Assembly (NCBI GenBank): GCA_030268105.1
Contig: BSDZ01000008.1
Location: forward strand, 3,720,001 to 3,784,000
From: Volvox africanus
Taxonomy: Eukaryota; Chlorophyta; Chlorophyceae; Chlamydomonadales; Volvocaceae
DNA: 64,000 nucleotides
Direction: 5' to 3'
A program made the translations under genes and the position numbers. Position 1 is the first letter of the stretch. Each line of letters begins with the position of its first letter. Under the pieces are notes generated by a model, which saw only the letters and a list, made by a program, of their open reading frames with translations, did not search any database and was not told the DNA's origin. Shown here one piece after another: positions 14,101-26,700 of this stretch.

Positions 14101-14748
14101 CGGGGTGCCGTTGCTAGATAGACCTTATATGTGTGCGATACACAGTCGCGTCCCGCTCGTCCCTTGCTTGTCCCCATACTTCCCAATGAACGGTTCCATC
14201 ACCCCCCCCCTCTCTCACTCCCTTCTCCGTGCACGTGTGCATGTAGCTATGTGGAGTACCAACGCAAGCAAAGAATGGTGGTCCGACTTCACAGAGAGGC
14301 GCTGCAAGCCATGTGCAACTTTTGGTGAGCGAGGGTGATTGGCTTTGATCTGTATATAGTCTACTGCATACCGAATTCATGAGTACATGTGATGATTCTA
14401 AAACGGTTGGGCCGAGCGCCTGGGCATTGAAGCACAGCAGCCAGGGCTGTTATCTGTTGAGAATAATCGGTACATCATGTATGAATATGAGAATGAGAAC
14501 CACCCTGTAACGCTTACATACATAAGCACACACACATGTATATATATATATATATATATATATTCGCTAGCGTATCGTAAAAAGTACTCATCGGTAAATC
14601 TGGAGCTATGGCATCTCTTACCTCAATACCGCTTGCGAGCTTGAACATGATCTTGGTTATTCAAAACATAGTAAAGCCCCTAAAATGGATAATAACCGCC
14701 TCAAAAATTTCTAGTTCTACTATTTCCACAAAAGGAATAATCATTAGC

Positions 14749-14784
<36 letters not shown>

Positions 14785-17700
14785 ACCAAGATACGCCTGA
14801 TGTTCCAGCCACGTCATCAACATCCAGGCACAAGTTCCCGCAGCATCACGTCAGATGATGGATGGGGACAACCACATCTCGCTCGCCTGCTGACCCAGCT
14901 TCATAAGCTAAGGGTACTCTTACCATGACTGCCGGTCCCTCCATCCCAACGTTTTTGGGTCCACTGCAGGAAAGCTCTGGACGCTTCCACCGTGTCTTTT
15001 ACGCACCTCAGCAAGTCCCTGGCCAAGATTGAAACTTCTGTTTCCCAGGTTGATGGATTGTGGGGCTTTCCGCCGCGTCTCCCCACACTTTCTCTCCGCA
15101 AGACCGCAAGGCGACTCGGGTACTTCCTTCATAGTGGAGGACGGATCGCTCACTCATGGGACGGCGAAGGCTTTCCGATGCTCGTCTTGTGTCGGACGGC
15201 TATGCAATCTTATAAGTTCATGCCAAGCTGGCGTAAGTGACCAATCTCTTCGGGTATTGTGCCGATTTTGTGCGTTTATGTGTTGGCCATCCCCAACCGT
15301 GCCACAGGCCCAACGGGCATACCGCGTCGTGCTGGAAAGCTACGGCAATAACCCCAAGCTGGTGCACCTGTACGGCAGATTCCTCCAAACTATCAAGAAC
15401 GACCCCTGGCACGCGGTGAGCCCGAACCCGCATGCAATAGCTTGCTGTGTACAGCAGGAGGAGACTAATTTCTAAAGTAAGGCATTCAGATGCTTCACTC
15501 AAGCAAAATACTGTCTATATATGGCGCCGGTATTTGTTGCCAGGCGGCTCCTTCCGCCATCAGCGGATGAAAGCGCGCGGCAGGTATTTGCTTTCGTGTA
15601 TATATTCAGACGCCGCTCAGTCCCTCAACGATCCTCTGCTACTTCGCAAACAGAGAGGCAGGGCATCGCATATGCAGCAACTTAAATGTTGAAACGTACG
15701 GCGTTTGTTGAAGACGTCAGCACCCATAGGATTTAGGGTAGCCCCGGAACCACCTGTCAGGGTAATCTTCATCATGTCTGTGTGCCATGGATCCCGCAGT
15801 CGGAATATTTCGCGGAGGCGGAGCGCCTGGAAGAGCTCCAGGATAGCAACTCGGGCGGCCCTCTCATGCCTGATGGTGGGGGGTGCCTGTGTCTGTGTCT
15901 GTGTCTGTGTCTGTGCATCATAACTTTATGTAGCGTTCCAGAGGTTCCGGAAATCCTGGAATATGTAATTGCGTGAATGTGTATTTCCCATCAATTTATA
16001 TCGATCGTACATTCTTCTGCCAGCTGAAAATGTTGTAGGGCCTTGCAATAGGCAAAGGTTTTGACGACGACGGCATCTGGAAAACAAACATGGGTGACAC
16101 ATGGACCGTGACTACAGCTAGCTGTACCTACCTGGACCTGCCGTGGATTTTCGCTTTTCCTATTTTACCTTTTGTTACATGAGATATTGCCTGCTGTATG
16201 TTGCTTGTCTGTCTGCAGGCACGCCTCTGACACGAATGGATGAGATCGACACCGCGGTGCTAGTACTGAATGCTGTGGGTGAGGTCCAGATGGTGAGTTC
16301 CAGGACGTAGTGGGCTCGCGGGACGGGGTGCGCTGGACGGGTGATGTAAAAGCATACCGCTGAATTCCAGATTTGAAATGGGTATCGGTATTGTAATATC
16401 ATGATAATAATTAGGATGTCTAATGGTGACGTTACCTCGCGAGCTCTTTCTTAGATCATGATATCTTGCGGTAACGTCATTTGAAGCAAGCTGTTGTAAA
16501 ACTATGTAAATATGTTCGTCGTCATTTCGTGTGGTGGCGCTTATATAAAATCACAATTTAACCTATACAAAAAATACAAAACCTCATCCTTCATCCCCAC
16601 GATGTGCACCTTTATTACCGTGCGTGTTTGCGTGCGTGTGTATGTGTGTGTGTATATGTATGTGCACGCACGCGGATTGCAAAATGATGTGCGACACTGT
16701 TGTATCTCTGTGATAATGTCCGCCTTAGCTAACAGTGAATAAAGGCCCGATCGGAAGATGTCCAGTTTCCCGGTCATCCCTGATACCAGCCGTACATACT
16801 ATGCCCCCAGGATCCTACAGACATCTATGTTCCGCTTCTTGTCATATATTGCTGTTGTTGGGTCCTTTAGGTTTTGGTTGCCTCATGAATCAATGTGACT
16901 TCGCCCCTGTTGTCCCCGCCATGCACCGCGTCTTTATCTTTGTACCCCGTGTCCTACAAAATATGCGCACCGGGTGTCACGTTGCTGATTCACGCACGCA
17001 GGCAAACCGACACACTCAGCACCTGTTTGGCTACAAGCGAGGTGCGTCTATCTATCTGTAGAGATTTGCATATATACATCCACAACACACCTATTCTGCC
17101 TGTAATATAAGCCGTATAAAATATATACATATATATATATAAAATATGCCCCTGGAGTTCTAGGTTCTACCCCGACTGAGAGCGAGCCAAAGACCCTAAT
17201 GTTAAGGGCAGGGTGCCCCCATGCCGATGGACGGTGACGACCCCAATTAAAGTGACCTGCGAGCTGACCAGTAGCGGAGTTGACGCCTTAGTTGATACGG
17301 CAGATTCCGCTGGATGCTGGTGGTGGGTGCTGAACTTGGGAAAACCACTGATTTCGGAGAAGTCGGCATGGGAGAATGGATGAGGGTGCCCCGAAACACC
17401 GGGGAAGGTAGGGACTGCCAGGTTAGTGGCCACGGGTGATGTACCCCCCTATCCTACACACACACATATATATATATATAATATGTATTGTACGGCTTAT
17501 AATACAGGCAGGATAGGTGGCATGTATATATGCGTCTCTCTCTCTCTATATATATATATATATAATAAACCCTGCCCCCCCCTGCCGTCTGCTGCTCTCC
17601 AGTTGGGAAGGGAATGCATGCTGCTGAATGCATTCCTCGGGGTTTGGCAGGATAGCGTGGGTGCATGTTTGGAATGCACATACGGGAACGAAACCCTCCT

Positions 17701-20700
17701 CCTCATTTTGTTTAAAGTGATTGACCGTTCTTTCCTTCTATTCAGAATATGCCAGGTAGCGTATCAGCTCCGCGTCTGCATGGGCCGCTTGGGATGTCTA
17801 TCTATCTATCCTATCTGATGGATATGGTGTACACCCGACTAGTTGGATTCATGGAGGACACGACTGCTGGGCTTTGCTTTCTCCATCCCGCTATCCTTAG
17901 CTCTGCGTTTTTCGGACCGCTGTCATTTCGGGCCCGGTGGGTCTCATTCTGTCCGTGCGTGGCGGTTCAGGCGCTCTTGAGGGCAAGCCGTTGGCGACGC
18001 TACTGGCTCCCCACTACGCTAGGCGCCTGGCAGAGCGGCTGGCATCGATCGCGACTGTTCATGAGCTGTTGGGAACCTCACGATCGCCGGCGGAGTGCGC
18101 CGAGATGGGGGAGGAGATGGTGGTTGGGCTACATTCCGACCGGCTGGCCTTTCAAGCCAAGCTATCCCTAAGCAAAGCCTCCGGTGCGTTGGTTGCGAAC
18201 TGTACTAGTTCGTTGTTTAGCTAGTAAGGAGGCGTGGTATGGCATCCTGAACCCTGGCCAACGGGGTCCATGCATGTTGGGCACGTGTTTTATCTATCTT
18301 ATCTATCTTCGCAGGTTTGCTATCGATGTTGCCCGCCCATAGAAGTTGCAGTGCCTGGTTTCACTAACCACCAGATGCCCTGCCGACTACTGGCTGGGTC
18401 CTAATTAGACCTGACAAGCCAGTTAGACCTAATTAGGCATAATAAAACTTAATTAGCCCTTAATTTAGCCAGTCAATAGCTAGTTGGCAGGGATGTTTTG
18501 TATCCCGAACTAACTAACTAACAGTATACTACTAACTACATGGCGTCCGCTCCTTGCTTCTGACAAGTACAATCAAGGTGCTGTGCGTGCACGTTGCTGT
18601 CATATATGATTACCCGGTGATCATGTTTGTTATTTGCTCCCTCCATCCATGTTTGCGGGATCCGGGGCTGGTATGGTAGGTGGTGATCTGGAGCGTGCGA
18701 CCCTTTATTTCAATCTGCTACAGGCGTTGGCGAAGATTCCACCATCATAGCCCTCGTGGAGCCGGTGGCCCCAACACCCGGCGTGTGCAGCTTCTGGGTG
18801 ACGCACAATGGTATCGTTACGGCCTGTGACCCCTCCTTTGTCGCAAACTTCGGGTACGCACCTAATAAAGTTGCACATGACCCGCTGCGCATGTCCCATA
18901 CATATTATGACGACAACTCACCGTCTTCATCGACTTGCGTTGCAAGCAAAAGCCCACCCGTGGAAGTCCGAAACGAACGTTCTGGAGGACCAACGATCCT
19001 TGCCTTCTGGATGGAAGAGGACATGCAGCAGATAGAGCGCCTCCATATGTTAGTGTATTCGGCCATTCGGATGTCCCGGCTAGCTGCTAGATAGGCAGGA
19101 TGCCGTAATGTAAGGAAGGTTTTTACCCGTTTGCTTGCATGTGTGCATGGTGGTGCATGGTGGTGCACGTGTAATTGTGTATGTGCTTCTGCTGATTGCA
19201 GATGGAAAGCCAATGAAGTCAATGGCACGAGCATTAAGGGGCTGCTGACATTCCCGCCGCCGCCAGCCGCTAAGCTCAGCTCTACGGGAGCCGGAGCCGG
19301 GGAAGAGGCCCCGCTTGTGCTGACCGCCCGGCAGAATGAGAGCGCCACTGAGATCATCAAAAGGTGTGCTTATTTATACCTCACCAGCACCTGTCAACTC
19401 TACATCTCTGAAACTGTAGGGTATTATATGTTATCCTTTTCGATTTTCCTGTGTTGGTTGTTGCTTGATTGACTAGCTAGGGCATCCTTTCCTACGTAGG
19501 CAGCAGAGCTTTGTTCCTGCACTTTGGTACGTATGTTAATATATATATCGTGCGCGGTGCACGCACGACACAAACTAGTGTTGCGTGCTGTATGTAGTTT
19601 GTCTAAATAGTCTGACTGTGCTTGCGTTGTCCTCAAATGCCACGCGCGGTGCGAGCGAAGCACAAAAGCCACGCAGAACGAAGTCCCCGCCAAGAAGCAA
19701 GCTGCAGCAGGGACGGACGGAGCTGCGTGCCACCGCTTGCTTGTTTGCTGCACTGAAGCTCGTGAAGAACATCATAACTCGCGAGGTCTCCGCAGTTTGA
19801 CCATGCAACATGAAACTGTGTTCCAATCGCCAATTCCCCCATTTCGCGTGCTTGGCCACAGGTTACTGTCCGAGGCCGCGGTACAGACAAACGACGCGCT
19901 GCTCGATTTGGAGGCGGAGGGCGGCTATCGCCCGCCGCCGGGGGTGTCGGTGCTGGTGCCTCACAAGTACATTCGGAACCCATTAAAATGCACCCTCACA
20001 ATCATTGCAAGCGGTACGTTGCAACAGAGAAACATCGCAGGGACTAGAGAGCCTACGTATGCGGCGTGTGCTACGCAAGGCACTCGCTTGCTTGGAATGA
20101 TGCAACATGCATGTGATGATGCTTTTACACGCATAAATAAATAAATATACCATCTGTAATCCGTTTGATTTTGCGTTCAGGTGGATTCTATTGTATAGAA
20201 CGGATTTTTTTAACGTATCTACATAATTGTCCTGCTTAAAGGCTAGCGGCACTGCTGTATCAGGACACAGCGCTCGATCGCCTCACCTTACCTCCTCACT
20301 TCATCATACCTTATTACAGCCTAATAAAGAGCGCGCGGTTGTACAGGATCACATCTTGCTACCAACAAAATAAAATAACTCGGTACATTTTAGATTCAAA
20401 ACTTTTAAGCGTAATCATTAATTATGTGTGCTGCTTGTATTCGATTCTTGCGATCTTAGGTTCCACAGATGCGCCAGTCGTACACGAATTCCGAGTCAAG
20501 GTGGACAGAGATCCCGTACAACTGTTAGCAGTCAACCGCAAGGGTGTCATCTTGCACGCATCCGCTGAACTCGCGGCCCGTTTCAAGGAGCGCAGCGGAG
20601 CTCATCTGGGGGGCCTAGGGGAGCTAGGCCAGGGGCGCGAAGGTCATCAAATAGCTCAGGGGGAGGGGATGCTGGAGGTTGGCAACATGATGAACTCATC

Positions 20701-23700
20701 TACGGCGCTGAATGGCTACACGTTGTTTGACTTCTTGTCACCCGCCTGGAAGGAAATGCATTTCAAATTACTCAAGGTTAGTTGGAGCTTTTAGCTCATC
20801 GTAAACCTGCTGCATGGTATGTGTTTGCCGAAAGCAACATGCCTGCGTGATGTGAGCATCGTACATCCAGCCATTGCTGCGCTAAAAAAGCTTGTTTGTA
20901 GTCACAATCCTGGAGTGACATCATGACGACGAGGGACGGATGCAGCAGTCCGAATAATAGGCCCGGCCACCTGCACGCGTGCGGCCATACTGAGCCGCGG
21001 CTAATAACGCGAAGAGGATGGTTCGACGAGCACCTTTATTTATTTTACATCTCATCTTGTGCATATGTGGGTGTGTCATTAGGTGTGCATGAGAAATAAT
21101 GATTGAAACACCTCACGCTCCTAACATCTCAAGATTGTCTTTATCCTGTCGTTCGTTGATCAGTTAATGTCTTTCATTCTCTCGTACGTATATATCTTAC
21201 GTTCATATGTACGGACGGCCAATCCATGCGCGCAACGCAGGAGATTACGACCGTCAGTCCGCAACCGGTTTCGGAGCTCTCCTGCCGTAAGAGTGCCCTG
21301 GCTGGTCCCACCCTGGAGCTGCGCACTGCTGGCGGCCGCCCCATCTACATGCATGTGGGGGTAGCCACCACGGAGGTGCAGGGGGAGTTGGTTCATATTG
21401 TGCACATGGCCAGGTGCGCTGAACACCAGCGGATAGGGAAGCGATCGAAACCCGGCTGCGGGTTATTTCCCGCCTTGATTACCTACATCAGCCGTTCGAG
21501 CTAGTTGTCGTGCAACGTACCGTGTAGTGTCGTACAGAGTCCACATTGCTTGACTGCCAGGCGCATAAACAGTATGTGTATCTCGCCATCATGCAATCTT
21601 CAATCATCATATTTGAAAGGCCATCTGTCTGTACGTATCGGTTTAAGGGCCACAGGTGCAGATGCTGAGGTTCTCATCGGGTCACGTGTTTTCCTCCCCG
21701 CTGTTTCCCCGCTGTCAGGTCCTCCCTCCTCGAGGCCTTGGCGGAGCGCCGACTGCGTCTCAAGGTGTCATCGGAGGGTCTCATTGCGCTGGTGGAATCT
21801 GGAAACGCCTCCCAGCTATTTGGGATGGATGCAAGCAAGGTACTGTCTCTCCCGTGGACTGTCTCTCCCATACGATTCCTGTTGGTTCAGATTTGCCGCC
21901 CGCTTCTAGTGCCGCCGTGCCTTAGCTTGCTTGGCGCCTTCTGTTGGCGGTTTCGTTCTGCATGCGCTCTATATCCCCCTCCATCATACTGATGTATGCC
22001 TCCCCTGTGCTGTGTATTTAGTTCATCGGGCGGGGTCTGTGGGAGATCTTGGAGGAGCATGAACAACCATCGCCGCCAACCGTGAGGGCCTCTAACAGTA
22101 CCATCATCACGCGCGATATGGCAACCCTCATAAGGAGGTAAGCGGGACCCGAAGAGGCGCCGGGCTGCTTCCTGCAGCCTGCATCAGGTTCCCGATCTGC
22201 CAGGAGGGCCTTACGTGTCTTCCCAGCGCGCGTCGTCACAGGTGCCACGATCAGTTAACAAAGCGGCCATCGGGACCTAGATATGGATCCAGGTCTGGAT
22301 CTAGATTTCGGGATAGTTGGGAATCCAGTGCAGGCAATCAGACAATACAGTTTTGGTATGTTGGCCGGTTGGCAAGTTGGCGCGTCGCTCTCCCCGTTTT
22401 CCAGGGCGCTGAAGTATCCTGGGCATAGCTGGCGAGTGCAACTGGTCTCGCCGCCGTCGCGAGGCACCCGAGTCAGCTTCACCCAGCAGGCGCGACCGGC
22501 CGTCATGCAGGTATACGGCAAATAACGGGAAATAACGCCCACCCAACATAACGAGTTGTAAATTAGCTATTAAAATGCTAAATTACAAGAAGCCAAACAA
22601 TATTGTACGCATGTGACTACATGATATAAAGATGTCCGGGCTATGAGCGTTTGTAGTACCAAACAGCGGAACATGTGTGCATGCTATGCGTTTGTACTTT
22701 CGTATCTATACCTTTGTCAAATCGTCATATGTATACGAGCTGGCCGTAGATGTAGATGTTGGTTGCGGCATACCGTTAACTACGTTTCCCCGTATGGAGA
22801 TACACTTCTTTGGTTTCGGTGTGAACGAATGACGGACGAAATGAAACGTCATGAAAGGGCTCGGGGCTTGGGGCTAGCTTCTGGGATGAGATGTTGCTGG
22901 GGACCTGACCCCAGCCTCCACCTACCGCCGCTGCCCTCAGGTGCATGTGGTAATACCCTCTGACGAGGACGAATCCGTCGATCCCACCATCCAAGTGGAC
23001 CTGTGGCCCGCATCCACAGTCGTGGGTGTACTGGATCTAGACCAGTATGGTCGTATTCGTGCCGTTCTGGAGGAGCAAACGCGACCCGCAGGTCTGTTGT
23101 TCGGAGTGCCCACCAAGTCATTGATCGGCGCCCAGCTTGGCGAGTTCGTGGCGATGCCGCCGGGGCGCACCAAACCGAATGACCTCCTATTCCTGCATGC
23201 GACGAAGAAGAGTAGCCTCAAGACGCAGGCCAAAGAGGCTAGCATCAAGGTGAGTGTTTGGGCGAGTGGCTCGGGAGGTAGGGTTGAGTGCGTGCGTGGC
23301 TGCGTGCGTGAATGGGTGGGGATGAAGCCGGTTTTGATCGGCACGGGAGGCAGAACGCAAATGGAGGCAGCATTGTGGGCGCCATTCTGTGGACCTCAGC
23401 CACTTAGGTGGAGACTCTTTCCCTCTCTTTCCAATCTGATGTAACGTACGGGGCAGCTGTAAAAGCACCTGGCCGAATGGTACTGAAACAGAATGTAACA
23501 CGTCTTACATCAACCACGGCTCATACCCATGGTTGATGACCGCAAAATCCAGCATCAGGCGAGTCTCCGGTTGTTCACCACCAGATTCTATTCTATTGTC
23601 TCGCACACCCGTAGGCGACGTAGAGTGGTATTTGTACTGACCATGCCCTACCCGGTGCGCAGGTGGGCCCTGTCCACATGCTGCGAGCCACACACCTGGA

Positions 23701-26700
23701 TGGTCGGTCGGTCAACCTGAACGTGCAAGTAATCGGCAAGCCAGGTTCCAACGAACCCTCCACCGCGATATTGAAGATACACCAGGCGCCGTTGGTTCCC
23801 CTGATTCTGAACGCACCGCCACAGCCTCCACAGCCACAGCCGCAGAAGCAGCAGGTGCAGCCGCCACAGCCGCTTATGCGAGTGCCAGTCGGCACTGATA
23901 CCGCTCTTGCCACCGCTGACAAGCTGCGGACGTCGGCGTCGGTAATAACCCCGCCCACGCATCAGAGAATAACAATCGCGGCGAAGGTGCTCCCCGGAGG
24001 AGTGGAAGAATCCGAGCTGGCCATGTACGAGGACGCCGATCTTGGTGCGGTGAGGAAGGGGGCAGCAGCGGACACCGCACCGGCGGGCGCCATATCTCCG
24101 CAGCGGACCCCCTCCCTGGAGGAGGCCAAGCCGCGCGCCTCAAGGCCCGGCCGGAACACAGCCGGCGCCCTGGGACCAGCCCAATCACCCCCGGTTATCC
24201 GCGCCTTATCAACCCCCCCAGCTGCCAAGCTGATCACCGGGACTTCAGTTCTTGGAGAATTGAACACAGTGACCGTGTTGCCAAATCAGGAGATCCCGGA
24301 TACGGACGGACGGTCTTCTGCGACTGCAGCCAACGGCCGTGGCGGGTCGCTGCTGGGGCGTAGTAAGCTGGCGGACATGGTGAAAGCGGTGGGGGTTGAT
24401 CGAAGTGGTTCTGGTCATCAGGGGACGCCATCGCGGGGGGCAACCTTCGCGGAAGGTAGCGGCGGCCCCGGCTTCAGCGGTCGTGGCGGCGGTGGCGGCG
24501 GCGGCGGCAGGCGGTTAAGATCACCGGTGGCTATGAGGAAAGGCCCTGCAAGAAGCATTGAGGTACCCGGCTCCGTACAGCAAGGTATGGAGGGATTTTA
24601 GAGCATGCGCAAAGCGGGGGGCTGTTCGGGAATGGTTGTAGTAGTCTCATTTGGCAACTGTCTAACTATCCTAAATCGTCATTGGTTTAGGATAGTTAGA
24701 TAGCCACAACCGTCTCTCCTTTTCAACTGCTTTTTAGCAAGGTCCGCTATCACCGCGTCATGTTCGCATTATTTACCCTTGCTACTGCCACTGCTTCGTC
24801 TTGCGCAGTTGACGATGACGAAGCTGAAGGTGAATCGATCGGGCAAGGCGGCGGCGCTTCAGAGCGAGACGCTTCGGATAGCGATGGCCACGAATCCGGG
24901 ATCACCAAGGTGCGGTTCAAGAATGTGCTTTCAGGGTTCTGGCATATCTCTTGAGGGCCGCATGTGCGCACGGCTGAAGCACCGAGCCCGGAACTTGGCA
25001 GCCACTGGCAGCCGGGCGGGGAGGACCCCACTATATCCCAATGATGCCCTTGAAGACGGCATGTGCGAAGATGTGGTGTCTACCTATCTGCGTTTGGATG
25101 TTGAATGAAACGTCCAAGTCCGACTTACGGCTGAGCACTACGGTACTCAAGGAATTGTTTGAAAGTTGTTGTTCGGGCCGCATCTGGCCCTGTTTGTCAC
25201 TTTCCTCCTAATATGTATCGCAGGACACGCAAACCCGAGCACAGACCGCGGATCGAGTGTTGGACTGGGTCGCAAGCAAAGGTACGACGCGTTACGATGT
25301 CCCATACACTGGCACTGCGTGTTTGGACTTAAATTCGCGCCATGATTTCGCAACTAACTTGCATCGTTGTGACGATGCTTTTATATTCCGGCCCTACTTT
25401 GTTTGGTAACGTGCTTTGTTTTTTAAAATCAAGATGTGTTTGGTGCTGCTTTGGCCCTTCCCCCGTTCTCAATATCTACAGGTAGCTAGGGGTGCTAGCG
25501 GGGGACTGAAGTCAGGGTTTGTGGCGCCATCATGTTTCCCCTTCCCTTTATGAGTTTACGATCGCCAACATTCCCTTGCGTATTGCTTTGAATAGATGCG
25601 TATTGACGTTGCACCTAACCACAACTGCTTTTCGTAAGCATACAGCCTCATCCTTCTCCCTGCTCTCCTTTGCTTCTCCTCTGCCAGGTGCCTTCTACCA
25701 GAACTCCATGAGCGCTTCCGACGTCACCAAGGTGGGATGCCTTATGCAGCGAGTTTGTTATAGCAGAGCCACCTGCAAGGTGCTGGCTGCCTCACGCGAT
25801 TCAATCGTGACCGTTGCAAGCTCAGGAATTCATACGCGATCGGGCCGTATCACGGGCGCGGACCTTGAATGAAATGCCGTGTGCGTTATCTACTGTTTAG
25901 AGGGTTTAGGGTCTCACCGCACGTGCCAGTGACAAACCGCCATCACCACCGCAAGACTGCCCAGATCTGGGATCATGCCAAACTGGATGGGTGCGGGGGG
26001 ATGCAGCCGTTGCCTTACCGAGCTAACCTAACCAGCCAACCAACGGAACAACCCAATCCGTAGGCCCACATCCTTGCACCCTTGGCGGTACCTGAGATAT
26101 TAGTCGGGGGAAGATAGTCCCGTCCTGTCCCATCCTGTTCGATTGCTTCATCTCATCTCACCCAATACGAAATACAACGGTACCCTTACGGCAGGGCGAG
26201 GACGGCTACAGGATCAGCCCCAACGGGTACAGCAGTGGGGGAGTTGTTGGCAGTCCTCCGGGAGGAGTAACCCTCGAGCGGTTCCCCACAAGTCCCATCT
26301 CCGACTCCCGCTCCCCGCCAGAAGTCAGGGGCCGGATCGGTCTGGGGAGCGCCTCAGAATCTCCGGGAGTCTCCAGCCCCGGTGCTACAGGGCTTGAGGA
26401 CGATGACGGGGGCAGCGAAGGTGGCCAGAGTGCCGTGTCGGGGGCGCAATCGGGTACGCGTTCTTTTCCTCTTTTTCTCCTATGTCAACAATTGTCCCTT
26501 CGTTATTATTCGTTCATTATCTCCTCTTCGTTGGCAATCGAATGGCGGCAGTCCCTATTGCTCCTTTTGCTCCTTAGTTCTTTTGCCATAGCCATGGATG
26601 GGCCACCAGGTGCAAAGGGGGCCTATTCCCTTACCTATTCGGGCCAATTAGGCTATCTACCAATTAGGGCCGTTCCTGCCCTCAACTATCAAACACAGGA

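Larger units (their letters stand above)
5180..15875 (+). other. Module 1 of the Tmc-like gene: N-terminal membrane block (exons 1-20)
   Basis: Exons: 5180-5256, 5549-5612, 5834-5865, 6022-6150, 6458-6506, 6879-7004, 7287-7352, 8431-8500, 8801-8862, 9029-9106, 9527-9628, 10182-10435, 10814-10888, 11604-11676, 12485-12589, 12832-12904, 14247-14324, 14970-15048, 15308-15415, 15800-15875. Hydrophobic, membrane-spanning stretches are encoded by exons 6, 9, 11 and 12. Exons 13-20 encode the soluble helical segment typical of the family, ending with the conserved YGRFL, NDPW and EAERLEEL motifs. A possible 43-nt exon at 14088-14130 would restore the reading frame between exons 16 and 17, but its protein does not resemble the family, so I did not include it. 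Confidence 0.8.

Noticed and set aside
18854..19094. Continuation of exon 24 as an open frame
   Set aside because: The splice 18853 to 19202 restores the PAS motif FGWKANEVNG in phase; the read-through sequence is not PAS-like.
23593..24443. Long minus-strand ORFs opposite exon 33
   Set aside because: They are antisense shadows of a GC-rich coding exon that fits the family and splice phases on the plus strand.
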